From: Mycobacterium sp. DL99
GTDB lineage: Bacteria > Actinomycetota > Actinomycetes > Mycobacteriales > Mycobacteriaceae
Direction of reading: 5' to 3'
NCBI RefSeq assembly: GCF_004762045.1
Contig: NZ_SJOM01000007.1
Span: forward strand, 3,895,008-3,959,007
Length of the DNA stretch: 64,000 nucleotides
The position numbers were made by a program, and so were the translations under genes. This document shows, piece by piece, positions 1 through 7,172 of the stretch (its first letter is position 1; each line of letters opens with the position of its first letter). Below the pieces are notes generated by a model that was not told the DNA's origin, searched no databases, and saw only the letters and a list, made by a program, of their open reading frames with translations.

Positions 1-836
1 TCGTCGAGTGTCAGCTGCACCGTGGATCCGTTGACCGCGTCGTGCCGATTGCGGTAGCTGCCCGGGATCACCACGCCGTCCGAACCGCGGTCGTAGGTGA
101 CCGAACCGTCGGAGCCGGCCAACACCGCGTCGAGCGAATCCTCCAACCCGAGCAGACCGTGGCCATCCCAGTCGATCCCACCGACGATGTTGGCAGCCAG
201 CGAACCGCCCGGGTACTGCCGAAGATCCTGACGCTCGGCACCGACCTCGGGAAACTTGTCCATGATCGCGCCGGCGATCGAGGGATCGACCGCGCGGGCC
301 AGATAGACGAAGGTTTCGTTGCTCCTGAGTTTCTTGAGCACGGTCTTGAAATCGGGCCGGTTGTCCAGCCGGGTGGCGATCTCCTTGGCGATCTCGGTGA
401 GCCGGTGATCCGGATCGGGTGCCTCACTCGATTTGGCCTTGGCCTCGGCGAGTTGCTTGCGAACCCGGACCGGCTGGAAGGTCAGCGCCTTGGCCTCGAT
501 GGTGAATGCCAGCTTGTCATCGTTGCGATCGACGATGCTCCCCCGCATGGCCGGGTTCACATCGGTGACCTTGAGCTGGCTGGCCGCCTCGGCGCGCAGA
601 CCCGCCGCCCTGGGCACCTGAAGGCTGAACAACTGCGCGGCCGCGATCACCAACACCGCAAGCATGACCAGGTTGCCGGTACGGTGCCGGAACACGAAAG
701 ACGAACTGCGCAAACCTGTTTCGGGTGCGGCAACCCGGGTGCGGCGAACCCCGGCCTCATGCCCCGGCCCGGGCGAGGCCTTCTTGGCCCGCTGCGGCTT
801 CGGCGACTGGCCCTGGCGGCCCGGGCGGCGGTTCAT
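1..836 (-). CDS. pbpB: Penicillin-binding protein PBP3/FtsI, 5' part only
   Basis: Septal peptidoglycan transpeptidase of the divisome. Only the first 278 codons are inside the window; the transpeptidase domain lies beyond the left edge. Translation shows a basic, proline-rich cytoplasmic tail, a single membrane anchor near residues 50-72 (starting FVFRHRTGNLVMLAVLVIAA), and then the class B PBP pedestal with the RGSIVDRND motif and, later, PGGSLAANIVGG and the GLEDSLD segment. This matches mycobacterial PbpB (Rv2163c). The ATG at 836-834 overlaps the stop of the upstream ftsL-like gene as ATGA, which fixes the start and implies translational coupling. The frame runs open to position 1, so it is partial because of the window edge and not broken. 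Confidence 0.95.
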   Translation of the reverse strand, partial: MNRRPGRQGQSPKPQRAKKASPGPGHEAGVRRTRVAAPETGLRSSSFVFRHRTGNLVMLAVLVIAAAQLFSLQVPRAAGLRAEAASQLKVTDVNPAMRGSIVDRNDDKLAFTIEAKALTFQPVRVRKQLAEAKAKSSEAPDPDHRLTEIAKEIATRLDNRPDFKTVLKKLRSNETFVYLARAVDPSIAGAIMDKFPEVGAERQDLRQYPGGSLAANIVGGIDWDGHGLLGLEDSLDAVLAGSDGSVTYDRGSDGVVIPGSYRNRHDAVNGSTVQLTLD

Positions 837-1975
837 GCGGCGGGCGCCGGGGCGCTGACGGCGACGGCCGGGGCATGCACCGCCGGCGCCGCCGGCGGGC
901 TGAACTGTTCCAGCGGGACCGCGGGTCCCGGTGCGGCCGGTGCCGGCGCGGCCGGTCCGGGCAGGATCGGTACACCGGCGGCGGGCAGATGCGTCGGATC
1001 GGTCACCACCTGCGGTGCGAGCTGCGCCGGGTCAGCGGGAACAGGCCCCGGCGCGGGGGCTGCCAGCGGAGCCGGCGCAGGAGCCGCGAGCACGTCCGGT
1101 GCGGGACCGGCCGACGGGCCCACCGGGACGGGCCCGGGCACCGGCGGCACGGCACCCGGCACCCCGTGGGGCGCGTCGGCCTGAGGAACCGGAATACCCG
1201 GTAGCGCAGGGGAACCCGCACGGGGCGTCCGTACTGTCAGCTCGCGTGGATCGAGCACCCGCGGCGCCGGAGGTGCAGGCGGGGCCGGCGGGGCCTCCTC
1301 CGGCAGCGGCGTGTTCAGCGGAGGCGGCGGCACGCCTTCGGCAGGCTTGGGGGTCCCGACGACGGTCCAGTTACCGGCCGCATCCTGCACCAGATGTGCG
1401 GTGTCGCGCGACGGGATCATCCCCAGGTTGCGGGCAGACTCAGCCAGCGCCGGAGCGGCCTGCGCCTCGAGCACATCGCGTTCCAGCGCCTCTTTCTGTT
1501 GCAGCAGGCCCTGATTCACCAGGCGAGCGTGGCCCAGCTGGTAAGACCGCTCGGCCGAACCGGTGGACAGCCACAGGGTGACCGCCAGTCCGACGCCCAG
1601 CGCCGCGATCACCAGAACGACGAACGGGACCCGGGAGATCAGCACCCGCGGATTGAGCTCGATCGAGGCCAGCCGGACCAGAAGACGTTCCCGCAGCCGG
1701 ACCCGCAGTGGCGGGCGGACAACCTTGGGAGCCTTGGCCTTACGCGCCTTCGCCCGGGCCTTCGCCTGGCTGGTGCTCTTGGGCCGGGCCGGCCGGGTGC
1801 CCGGACGCTGAATCGGTCCGGCACTCGGTGCGGTCCGCGCGGGGCGCTGCTCGGCGCCCGGCCGACGCTTGCGCGGCGGAGCCTGCTCGGCGCGCCGCCC
1901 GCCACCTCGCGCGGGTTGACGCACCGGACGCCTGCGATCTGCCTCACGCAGCTGTTCGGGTCGCTTCACCTTCAT
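833..1975 (-). CDS. FtsL-like proline-rich division membrane protein
   Basis: 380 residues, equivalent to mycobacterial Rv2164c in position and design. An Arg/Pro-rich cytoplasmic N-terminus (1-110) leads to one membrane segment (about 112-136). A short periplasmic leucine-rich coiled coil follows (about 150-190, ending NLGMIPSRDTAHLV), which is the FtsL/DivIC signature. A long low-complexity Pro/Ala tail fills residues 205-380. The place between rsmH and ftsI is the usual site of ftsL, so a scaffold role in the FtsQLB/FtsWI divisome is the likely function. The start ATG overlaps the rsmH stop (ATGA) and the stop overlaps the pbpB start. The long Pro/Ala tail is typical for mycobacteria and absent from most FtsL proteins. 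Confidence 0.85.
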   Translation of the reverse strand: MKVKRPEQLREADRRRPVRQPARGGGRRAEQAPPRKRRPGAEQRPARTAPSAGPIQRPGTRPARPKSTSQAKARAKARKAKAPKVVRPPLRVRLRERLLVRLASIELNPRVLISRVPFVVLVIAALGVGLAVTLWLSTGSAERSYQLGHARLVNQGLLQQKEALERDVLEAQAAPALAESARNLGMIPSRDTAHLVQDAAGNWTVVGTPKPAEGVPPPPLNTPLPEEAPPAPPAPPAPRVLDPRELTVRTPRAGSPALPGIPVPQADAPHGVPGAVPPVPGPVPVGPSAGPAPDVLAAPAPAPLAAPAPGPVPADPAQLAPQVVTDPTHLPAAGVPILPGPAAPAPAAPGPAVPLEQFSPPAAPAVHAPAVAVSAPAPAA

Positions 1976-3150
1976 GAGTTGCCCCCTTCCCCCACCTTTT
2001 CCAGTGCCCGCAGCCGCACCGGAGCGCTACGCGGATTGCGATCGATCTCTGCCTGGCGGGCCTTCTCGGCGCCGCGGGTCAGCGTGACGAATTCGGGTTC
2101 GTGGCCGGGCAACTCGATGGGCAGGCCGGGCGGTGTCCGCGATGCGGTGGCCGCGGTGAACGCCTGCTTGACGATCCGGTCTTCGAGCGACTGATAGGAC
2201 ATCACCACGATCCGTCCACCGTCGACCAAAGCTGCGAGGGCGGCGGGCAGCGCCGCACGCAGCGAATCCAGTTCGCTGTTGACCGCCACCCGCAGTGCCT
2301 GGAATGTTCGCTTGCCCGGATGCCCACCGGTGCGCCGCGCCGGCGCCGGGATCGCCTCGTAGAGCAGCTCCACCAGCTCTCCGGTGGTGGAAAACGGGTG
2401 CTGCGCACGCCGTTTGACGACCTTGTCGGCGATTCGGCTGGCGAAGCGCTCCTCGCCGAAATCGCGCAGGATCCGGGCGATCGACTTGGCGTCGTAGGTG
2501 TTGAGGATGTCCGCGGCGGTCAGCGGCGCATCGGGATCCATCCGCATGTCCAGCGGTGCGTCCGCGGAGTAGGAGAAGCCGCGATCGGTCTGATCCAGCT
2601 GCATCGACGACACCCCGAGGTCGAACAGCGCACCGTCGATCTGGCGGAAGCCGGATTCGGCGATGGCCCCGGCAATTCCGTCATAGCGGGTCCGCACCAA
2701 CCGCATCCGGTCGCCGAACGGAGCCAGACGGGCACCGGCGATGCCGAGCGCATTGGGGTCCCGGTCCAGGCCGATGACCTGCAGGCCGGGAAAGTCGGTC
2801 AGAAAGCGTTCGGAGTGGCCGCCGGCACCGAGGGTGGCATCCACCAGAACCGCACCGGTTCCGTCGTCATGACGGCGGGTCAGTGCGGGGGCCAGCAGCT
2901 CGACGCAGCGGTCGAGCAGCACCGGGATATGACCGTGGTCCTGGGAGTCTGAGTGATCTGGGGAATCTGGCACCGCTGAAACACCTCCGCTCGGAATGGC
3001 CCCTGCACCGGGGTCTCTGTCCGAATTAACGGACCTGGCGTTGGGGAAGTACGCCAGGGCCAATTCGGGCAGAGGCCTCGTTGCACGGGCTAGGTCCAGG
3101 CCAGCCGCCGGTTGATGGGCCGCATCAGAGGATGTCGCGTAGAGCTTCAT
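1972..3150 (-). CDS. rsmH: 16S rRNA (cytosine1402-N4)-methyltransferase
   Basis: SAM-dependent methylation of C1402 in the ribosomal P site. The SAM-binding motif DATLGAGGHSERFL, the acidic IGLDRD strand end, and the family signatures LFDLGVSSMQLD, RGFSY and PLDMRMD are all present, followed by KRTFQALRVAVNSEL and SYQSLEDRIVK. As drawn (ATG 3150) it has 392 residues and overlaps mraZ by 26 bp. A second start, GTG at 2973, has a GGAGG 10 bp upstream and would give 333 residues, the usual family length. The roughly 60 extra residues include LAYFPNAR, which I recall being conserved in the M. tuberculosis protein, so the long form is preferred but not proven. Member of the mraZ-rsmH-ftsL-pbpB operon. 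Confidence 0.93.
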   Translation of the reverse strand: MKLYATSSDAAHQPAAGLDLARATRPLPELALAYFPNARSVNSDRDPGAGAIPSGGVSAVPDSPDHSDSQDHGHIPVLLDRCVELLAPALTRRHDDGTGAVLVDATLGAGGHSERFLTDFPGLQVIGLDRDPNALGIAGARLAPFGDRMRLVRTRYDGIAGAIAESGFRQIDGALFDLGVSSMQLDQTDRGFSYSADAPLDMRMDPDAPLTAADILNTYDAKSIARILRDFGEERFASRIADKVVKRRAQHPFSTTGELVELLYEAIPAPARRTGGHPGKRTFQALRVAVNSELDSLRAALPAALAALVDGGRIVVMSYQSLEDRIVKQAFTAATASRTPPGLPIELPGHEPEFVTLTRGAEKARQAEIDRNPRSAPVRLRALEKVGEGGNS

Positions 3151-3556
3151 CGGTGGCCGCGGAGAAGTTCTCTTCGTGGGACTGCTGGTAGGACTCCCAT
3201 GCTTCGGCGTCCCAGATCTCCAGGTAGTCGACCGACCCGATCACCACGCACTCCTTGGACAGGCTCGCGTAGCGACGGTGATCCGCCGACAGGGTGATCC
3301 GGCCCTGCGCGTCGGGATGCTGCTCATCGGTGGCGGCCGCCAAGTTACGCAGGAACGCCCGAGCGTCGGGGTTCCTTCGCGATGCGTCAGCAGCGCGCCG
3401 GGCCACCTTTTCGAACTCGTCGCGCGGATACACGGCAAGGCTGTGATCTTGGCCCTTGGTGACCATCAACCCTCCTGCCAGTGCGTCGCGGAACTTGGCG
3501 GGCAGCGTGAGCCGCCCCTTGTCGTCGAGCTTGGGCGTGTAGGTACCCAGAAACAT
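3125..3556 (-). CDS. mraZ: Transcriptional regulator MraZ
   Basis: First gene of the dcw cluster and its own repressor in the species where it has been studied. 143 residues with two SpoVT/AbrB-like repeats: the first starts FLGTYTPKLDDKGRLTLPAK, the second contains DAQGRITLSADHRRYASL; each carries the DxxGR DNA-binding core. The start at 3556 has a GGGAGG Shine-Dalgarno 7-8 bases upstream; a longer frame adding six residues (MAGGVQ) covers that ribosome site and is rejected. The length matches mycobacterial MraZ (Rv2166c). The upstream region carries phased GTGG boxes that fit MraZ operators. Confidence 0.96.
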   Translation of the reverse strand: MFLGTYTPKLDDKGRLTLPAKFRDALAGGLMVTKGQDHSLAVYPRDEFEKVARRAADASRRNPDARAFLRNLAAATDEQHPDAQGRITLSADHRRYASLSKECVVIGSVDYLEIWDAEAWESYQQSHEENFSAATDEALRDIL

Positions 3557-3641
3557 CTGGACACCTCCCGCCACCCGGTTCGGATCCCGGGTCGCTTCGC
3601 CTTCTGCCCTCCGAACGGGGCTCCGATTTCCCCGTTGGCCG

Positions 3642-3675
3642 CCACTTTACCCCACGATCCCCCACTTTGCTCCAT
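3642..3675 (-). promoter_or_regulatory. Predicted MraZ operator (phased GTGG boxes)
   Basis: Read on the minus strand, GTGG cores lie at 3665-3662, 3655-3652 and 3645-3642, each exactly 10 bp apart, with a weaker ATGG at 3675-3672 in the same phase. Two of them are preceded by AAA, giving AAAGTGG. Known MraZ proteins bind direct repeats with this kind of core and helical-turn spacing (TGGGN in E. coli, AAAGTGG in Mycoplasma). The site is about 90-120 bp upstream of the mraZ start codon. Confidence 0.75.
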
Positions 3676-3800
3676 TTACTCCGTCCAGTTTGGGTTTTCT
3701 CCCCACCCGCGCCCCCCAGAACGGCTCGCAGCGCGCACGAAAACGCCGGTTCCGGGCAGCGGAAAACGGAAAAACGCAGGTAGAACCCCGCAGCGAGAAG

Positions 3801-3860
3801 GTGGGGCGTTGTGGGGCAAAAATCCCTGAGAATCTGATGCCTTCCCCCACACCGCCCCAC
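3801..3860. promoter_or_regulatory. Distal inverted pairs of GTGGGG boxes
   Basis: Two GTGGGG boxes stand 10 bp apart on the plus strand (3801-3806, 3811-3816), and two more stand 10 bp apart on the minus strand (GTGG cores 3860-3857 and 3850-3847). They face each other across about 30 bp. The box and the 10-bp step are the same as in the proximal MraZ operator. The rest of the mraZ to DUF3040 gap (3557-3925) shows no credible gene. Confidence 0.45.
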
Positions 3861-3925
3861 GCAGCTGCGCGAAGGAACTACTCGGCGTGTCGCTGGGCAC
3901 CCCGACGCCGGGCCTGGGAAAGCGC

Positions 3926-3959
3926 AAAAAAAGGGGCAGCCCGTTACGGGCTACCCCTT
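3926..3959 (-). terminator. Intrinsic terminator of the DUF3040 gene
   Basis: On the minus strand an 11-bp stem with one mismatch (GGGGTAGCCCG / CGGGCTGCCCC, loop TAA) is followed at once by seven T residues (3932-3926). It starts 17 bases after the stop of the DUF3040 gene. A hairpin with a perfect U-tract is the classical form, which is uncommon in mycobacteria, and it insulates the mraZ promoter from upstream transcription. Confidence 0.9.
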
Positions 3960-3975
3960 GACACCGTCGACCGGC

Positions 3976-4377
3976 TCAGTCGTCGAACCGGCGACGGAAC
4001 CGATCTTCCATGCGAGTGGTGAACGAGCCGCCGCGCTGACGACGCTGACGCGGCGCGTTGCCGGAACCCTGGGCCGCACGGTCGCGAGCACCGGTGACAC
4101 GCGGGCCTGTGACGGCGAACACCACGCCGGCGAACATCGCCACGAAGCCGAACACCGACAGAACCGGGAAACCACCGAGCCACAGCGACTTCACCGCGAC
4201 ACCGACAACCAACAACGCCAAACCGAGTACGAACAAAAACGCGCCCTGCAGCCTGCGCCGAGCCGATGGCGCGCGCAAGGTCCCACCACGAACGCTCGAG
4301 GCGAACTTGGGATCCTCGGCATAGAGCGCGCTCTCGATCTGATCGAGCATGCGCTGCTCATGATCGGAGAGTGGCAT
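3976..4377 (-). CDS. DUF3040 membrane protein
   Basis: 133 residues, start MPLSDHEQRMLDQIE, the DUF3040 family signature; corresponds to Rv2169c. The N-terminal 35 residues form a charged helix, followed by two membrane segments (about 44-62 and 68-90) and a basic Arg/Gly-rich cytoplasmic tail. The ATG at 4377 has GGAGGG upstream; a longer frame to 4431 has no ribosome site. Function is unknown. It is transcribed alone, with its own terminator. Confidence 0.92.
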   Translation of the reverse strand: MPLSDHEQRMLDQIESALYAEDPKFASSVRGGTLRAPSARRRLQGAFLFVLGLALLVVGVAVKSLWLGGFPVLSVFGFVAMFAGVVFAVTGPRVTGARDRAAQGSGNAPRQRRQRGGSFTTRMEDRFRRRFDD

Positions 4378-4422
4378 TCGTCCCTCCTTGCCGACGCCGC
4401 CGTCGCTTTTCAAAATTTCACA

Positions 4423-4440
4423 TGCCCGCAATCACGGGCA
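4423..4440. promoter_or_regulatory. Inverted repeat upstream of the DUF3040 gene
   Basis: TGCCCG and CGGGCA are separated by six bases, 46 bp upstream of the DUF3040 start. It could be an operator. The rest of the 228-bp divergent gap (4378-4605) has two GATAAT sequences at 4550-4555 and 4562-4567 that are plausible -10 elements for the plus-strand acetyltransferase gene. No regulator can be assigned. Confidence 0.3.
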
Positions 4441-4605
4441 CCTAACCCTAATGATACGAGGTCGATCCGAGCCGTACCACCTTGTTCGCCCTCGATTGTA
4501 GGTCGTTCCGAGATCACCCCGGTCGAGGGGACCGACCGCCTCACAGCCGGATAATGCTGAAGATAATGAGCTCGGCAGACACCGGGCGGGCGAAAGGCGA
4601 GGGCA

Positions 4606-5202
4606 TTGGCGACGTATCTCATCGATCTGTCGCCGGACGACATGAAGCGCCGGCTCCCCGAGGCGCTGCGCGTGTACGTCGACGCGATGCGCTACCCACG
4701 CGGAACCGAGGAACAGCGCGCCGCGCTCTGGCTCGAACACACCCGCCGCGCAGGCTGGAAATGCGTGGCCGCCGTCGAGGTCGCCGACCCGGCGGCCGCG
4801 CCCGACAGCGCCGACGTGAACGACGCTCCGCTGCAGGGAATCGCCTACGGCTACAGCGGGGCGCCCGATCAATGGTGGCAACAGCAGGTCATCTCCGGCC
4901 TCCAGCGGGTGGGCGCCAGCCCCGGACACATCGCCGACCTGATGGCCAGCTACTTCGAACTCACCGAGCTGCACATCGCGCCCGGCGCACAGGGTCAGGG
5001 CCTCGGCGAGGCCCTGACCAGGCGACTGTTGGCCGGACGCGCCGAATCTCACGTGCTGTTGTCGACCCCTGAGATCAACGGCGAGGCCAATCGCGCGTGG
5101 CGGTTGTACCGGCGACTCGGCTTCACCGACGTGATCCGCGGATACCACTTCGCCGGTGATCCCCGGCCATTCGCCATCCTCGGTCGCCCACTGCCGCTGT
5201 GA
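4606..5202 (+). CDS. GNAT family N-acetyltransferase
   Basis: 198 residues, equivalent to Rv2170, which has been reported as a protein lysine acetyltransferase acting on isocitrate dehydrogenase. The acetyl-CoA-binding motif A is visible as ELHIAPGAQGQGLGEALTRRLL (Q/R-x-x-G-x-G/A form) near residues 125-145, and the C-terminal EINGEANRAWRLYRRLGF is motif B. The start is TTG at 4606 with a purine-rich GGCGAGGG just upstream; the translated N-terminus is ATYLIDLSPDDM. Its stop overlaps the GTG of lppM (GTGA), so the two genes are coupled. The physiological substrate cannot be read from sequence. Confidence 0.88.
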   Translation: MATYLIDLSPDDMKRRLPEALRVYVDAMRYPRGTEEQRAALWLEHTRRAGWKCVAAVEVADPAAAPDSADVNDAPLQGIAYGYSGAPDQWWQQQVISGLQRVGASPGHIADLMASYFELTELHIAPGAQGQGLGEALTRRLLAGRAESHVLLSTPEINGEANRAWRLYRRLGFTDVIRGYHFAGDPRPFAILGRPLPL

Positions 5203-5930
5203 CATCTGGCACGATGACCAGCGTGCACGTCCGACCACCGAGCCGCCTTCCCAGACGTAGCCGACGGACCCGCGTCCTCACCCTGGTGATGTTGCTGCTG
5301 ATCCTGCCCATGGCGGTGGGCTGTGTCCGGGTCCGCACCTCGATCACGGTGTCCCCCGACGACCGGGTGTCCGGCCAGATCATCGCCGCGGCAAAACCCC
5401 GGGACGCCGACGACAAGGGCCCCCAGCTGCTGAACAACCTCCCGTTCGCCACGAAGGTCGCGGTCTCGGAATACAGCCGCGACGATTTCGTCGGCTCCCA
5501 GGCGGTGTTCTCCGACCTCACCTTCGCCGAGCTGCCCCAGCTGGCCGGCATGAGCCGCGATGCCGCCGGAGTCGACATCTCCCTGCGCCGCGCCGGTGAC
5601 CTGGTGATCCTGGAGGGCCGGGTCGACCTCACCTCACTGTCCGATCCACAAGCCGATGTCCTGTTGACCGTGTCGTTCCCCGGCGAAGTGACCTCGACCA
5701 ACGGCGATCAGGTGAGCTCCTCGATCGTGGAATGGAAACTGCGGCCGGGCGTCGTCAGCACGATGAACGCCCAGGCGCGCTACACCGACCCGAGTGCCCG
5801 GTCGTTCACCACCGCGACCATCTGGCTCGTCATCGGCGCGTTCCTGGTGGCCGGAGTGATCGGTGCCCTGGCCTGGATGAGCCGCGACACCTCGCCCAAG
5901 CCGGGTGACCCCGTCGCCGGCAGCGACTGA
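5199..5930 (+). CDS. lppM: Lipoprotein LppM
   Basis: 243 residues. An Arg-rich N-terminus and hydrophobic segment end in the lipobox LPMAVGC (Cys near residue 42). The large extracytoplasmic beta-rich domain matches mycobacterial LppM (Rv2171), and there is a C-terminal membrane helix (about residues 202-224) before a short tail. LppM has been linked to mannosylated lipoglycan metabolism and phagosome interaction in M. tuberculosis. The GTG at 5199 overlaps the upstream stop; an internal ATG at 5214 is an alternative. In M. tuberculosis Rv2172c separates lppM from idsA2; here it is missing. Confidence 0.9.
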   Translation: MTSGTMTSVHVRPPSRLPRRSRRTRVLTLVMLLLILPMAVGCVRVRTSITVSPDDRVSGQIIAAAKPRDADDKGPQLLNNLPFATKVAVSEYSRDDFVGSQAVFSDLTFAELPQLAGMSRDAAGVDISLRRAGDLVILEGRVDLTSLSDPQADVLLTVSFPGEVTSTNGDQVSSSIVEWKLRPGVVSTMNAQARYTDPSARSFTTATIWLVIGAFLVAGVIGALAWMSRDTSPKPGDPVAGSD

Positions 5931-6052
5931 GCGGACCGTCCCGGCCGAGCTCACAGCTACGCCGCACTCGCTTGGTACAAAACGCGTGGCACGCTCTACG
6001 CTGAGTGCACTCGGGGACACATCGTTGACACAGAAAGGGGCGGGCGCTGAGC

Positions 6053-7141
6053 GTGCAAACATCGGCTCCGTCAACCGTCGAGCTGGCGGGAGCCGTCACC
6101 GACCAATTGCGCGACTACCTGCGTGAGCGCCGCCGCGACTGCGAATACATCGGAACCGACTACGCCGAGCTGACCGAGGCCCTCGAGGAGTTCGTGCTCC
6201 GTGGCGGCAAGCGGATGCGCCCGGCCTTCGCCTACTGGGGCTGGCGCGCGGTGATCGATCCGGCCGACCGCCCGGCCGGTCCCGACGTGCTGAGGCTGTT
6301 CGCCGCGCTGGAAATGCTGCAGGCCTGCGCCCTGGTTCACGACGACGTCATCGACGATTCAGCCACCCGGCGTGGCCTGCCCACCGTGCACCGGCTGTTC
6401 GCCGACCGGCACCGCGACCGCAACTGGCACGGCTCGTCCAAGCAGTTCGGCCTGTCGGCGGCCATCCTGGCCGGCGACCTGGCCCTGTCCTGGGCCGACG
6501 ACATCGTCGCCGCGGCCGACATCCCGGCTGACGCGCAGCGCCGCGTCCAGCAGGTCTGGCGGCACATCCGCACCGAGGTGCTCGGCGGCCAGTACCTCGA
6601 CATCGTCGCCGAAGCCAGCGGTGCCGAATCGGTGGCCTCGGCGATGAACGTCAACACCTACAAGACCGCGTCCTACACGGTTGCCCGGCCACTACAGCTG
6701 GGCGCGGCGGCCGCCGCCGACCGGCCCGACGTGCAGCAGATCTTCCACCAGGTCGGTAACGATCTCGGCGTCGCCTTCCAGCTTCGCGACGACGTCCTCG
6801 GGGTGTTCGGAGACCCGGCGGTGACCGGCAAGCCCTCCGGTGACGATCTGCGATCCGGCAAGCGCACCGTGTTGCTGGCCGAGGCACTCGAGCTGGCCGA
6901 CAAATCCGATCCCGGCGCCGCCGAGCTGCTGCGCACCTCGGTGGGCACGGAGCTGTCCGATGAACAGGTCGGTGACCTGTGCCGGGCCATCGAATCGGTC
7001 GGCGCGCTGGCCGCGGTCGAAGCACACATCGAACTGCTCACCCACCGCGCCCTGGATACGCTGGCGGCCGCACCGATCCACGACCAGGCGAAGACCGGCC
7101 TGGCCGAAATCGCCCGGTTCGCGGCGAACCGGTCGGCGTAG
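6053..7141 (+). CDS. idsA2: Polyprenyl diphosphate synthase IdsA2
   Basis: Chain-elongating trans-prenyltransferase that condenses isopentenyl diphosphate with allylic diphosphates. 362 residues. The first aspartate-rich motif reads HDDVIDDSATRRG (near residues 96-108) and the second LRDDVLGVFGD, both complete; GGKRMRP near the start binds isopentenyl diphosphate. It matches Rv2173. The GTG start at 6053 follows a 122-bp gap. The product would feed polyprenyl or carotenoid precursors. The next gene, mptA, needs polyprenyl-phosphate mannose as donor, so the pairing makes sense, but direct functional coupling is inference. Confidence 0.9.
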   Translation: MQTSAPSTVELAGAVTDQLRDYLRERRRDCEYIGTDYAELTEALEEFVLRGGKRMRPAFAYWGWRAVIDPADRPAGPDVLRLFAALEMLQACALVHDDVIDDSATRRGLPTVHRLFADRHRDRNWHGSSKQFGLSAAILAGDLALSWADDIVAAADIPADAQRRVQQVWRHIRTEVLGGQYLDIVAEASGAESVASAMNVNTYKTASYTVARPLQLGAAAAADRPDVQQIFHQVGNDLGVAFQLRDDVLGVFGDPAVTGKPSGDDLRSGKRTVLLAEALELADKSDPGAAELLRTSVGTELSDEQVGDLCRAIESVGALAAVEAHIELLTHRALDTLAAAPIHDQAKTGLAEIARFAANRSA

Positions 7142-7172
7142 AACGCCGTCACCACGACATGACAGCTCCCTC

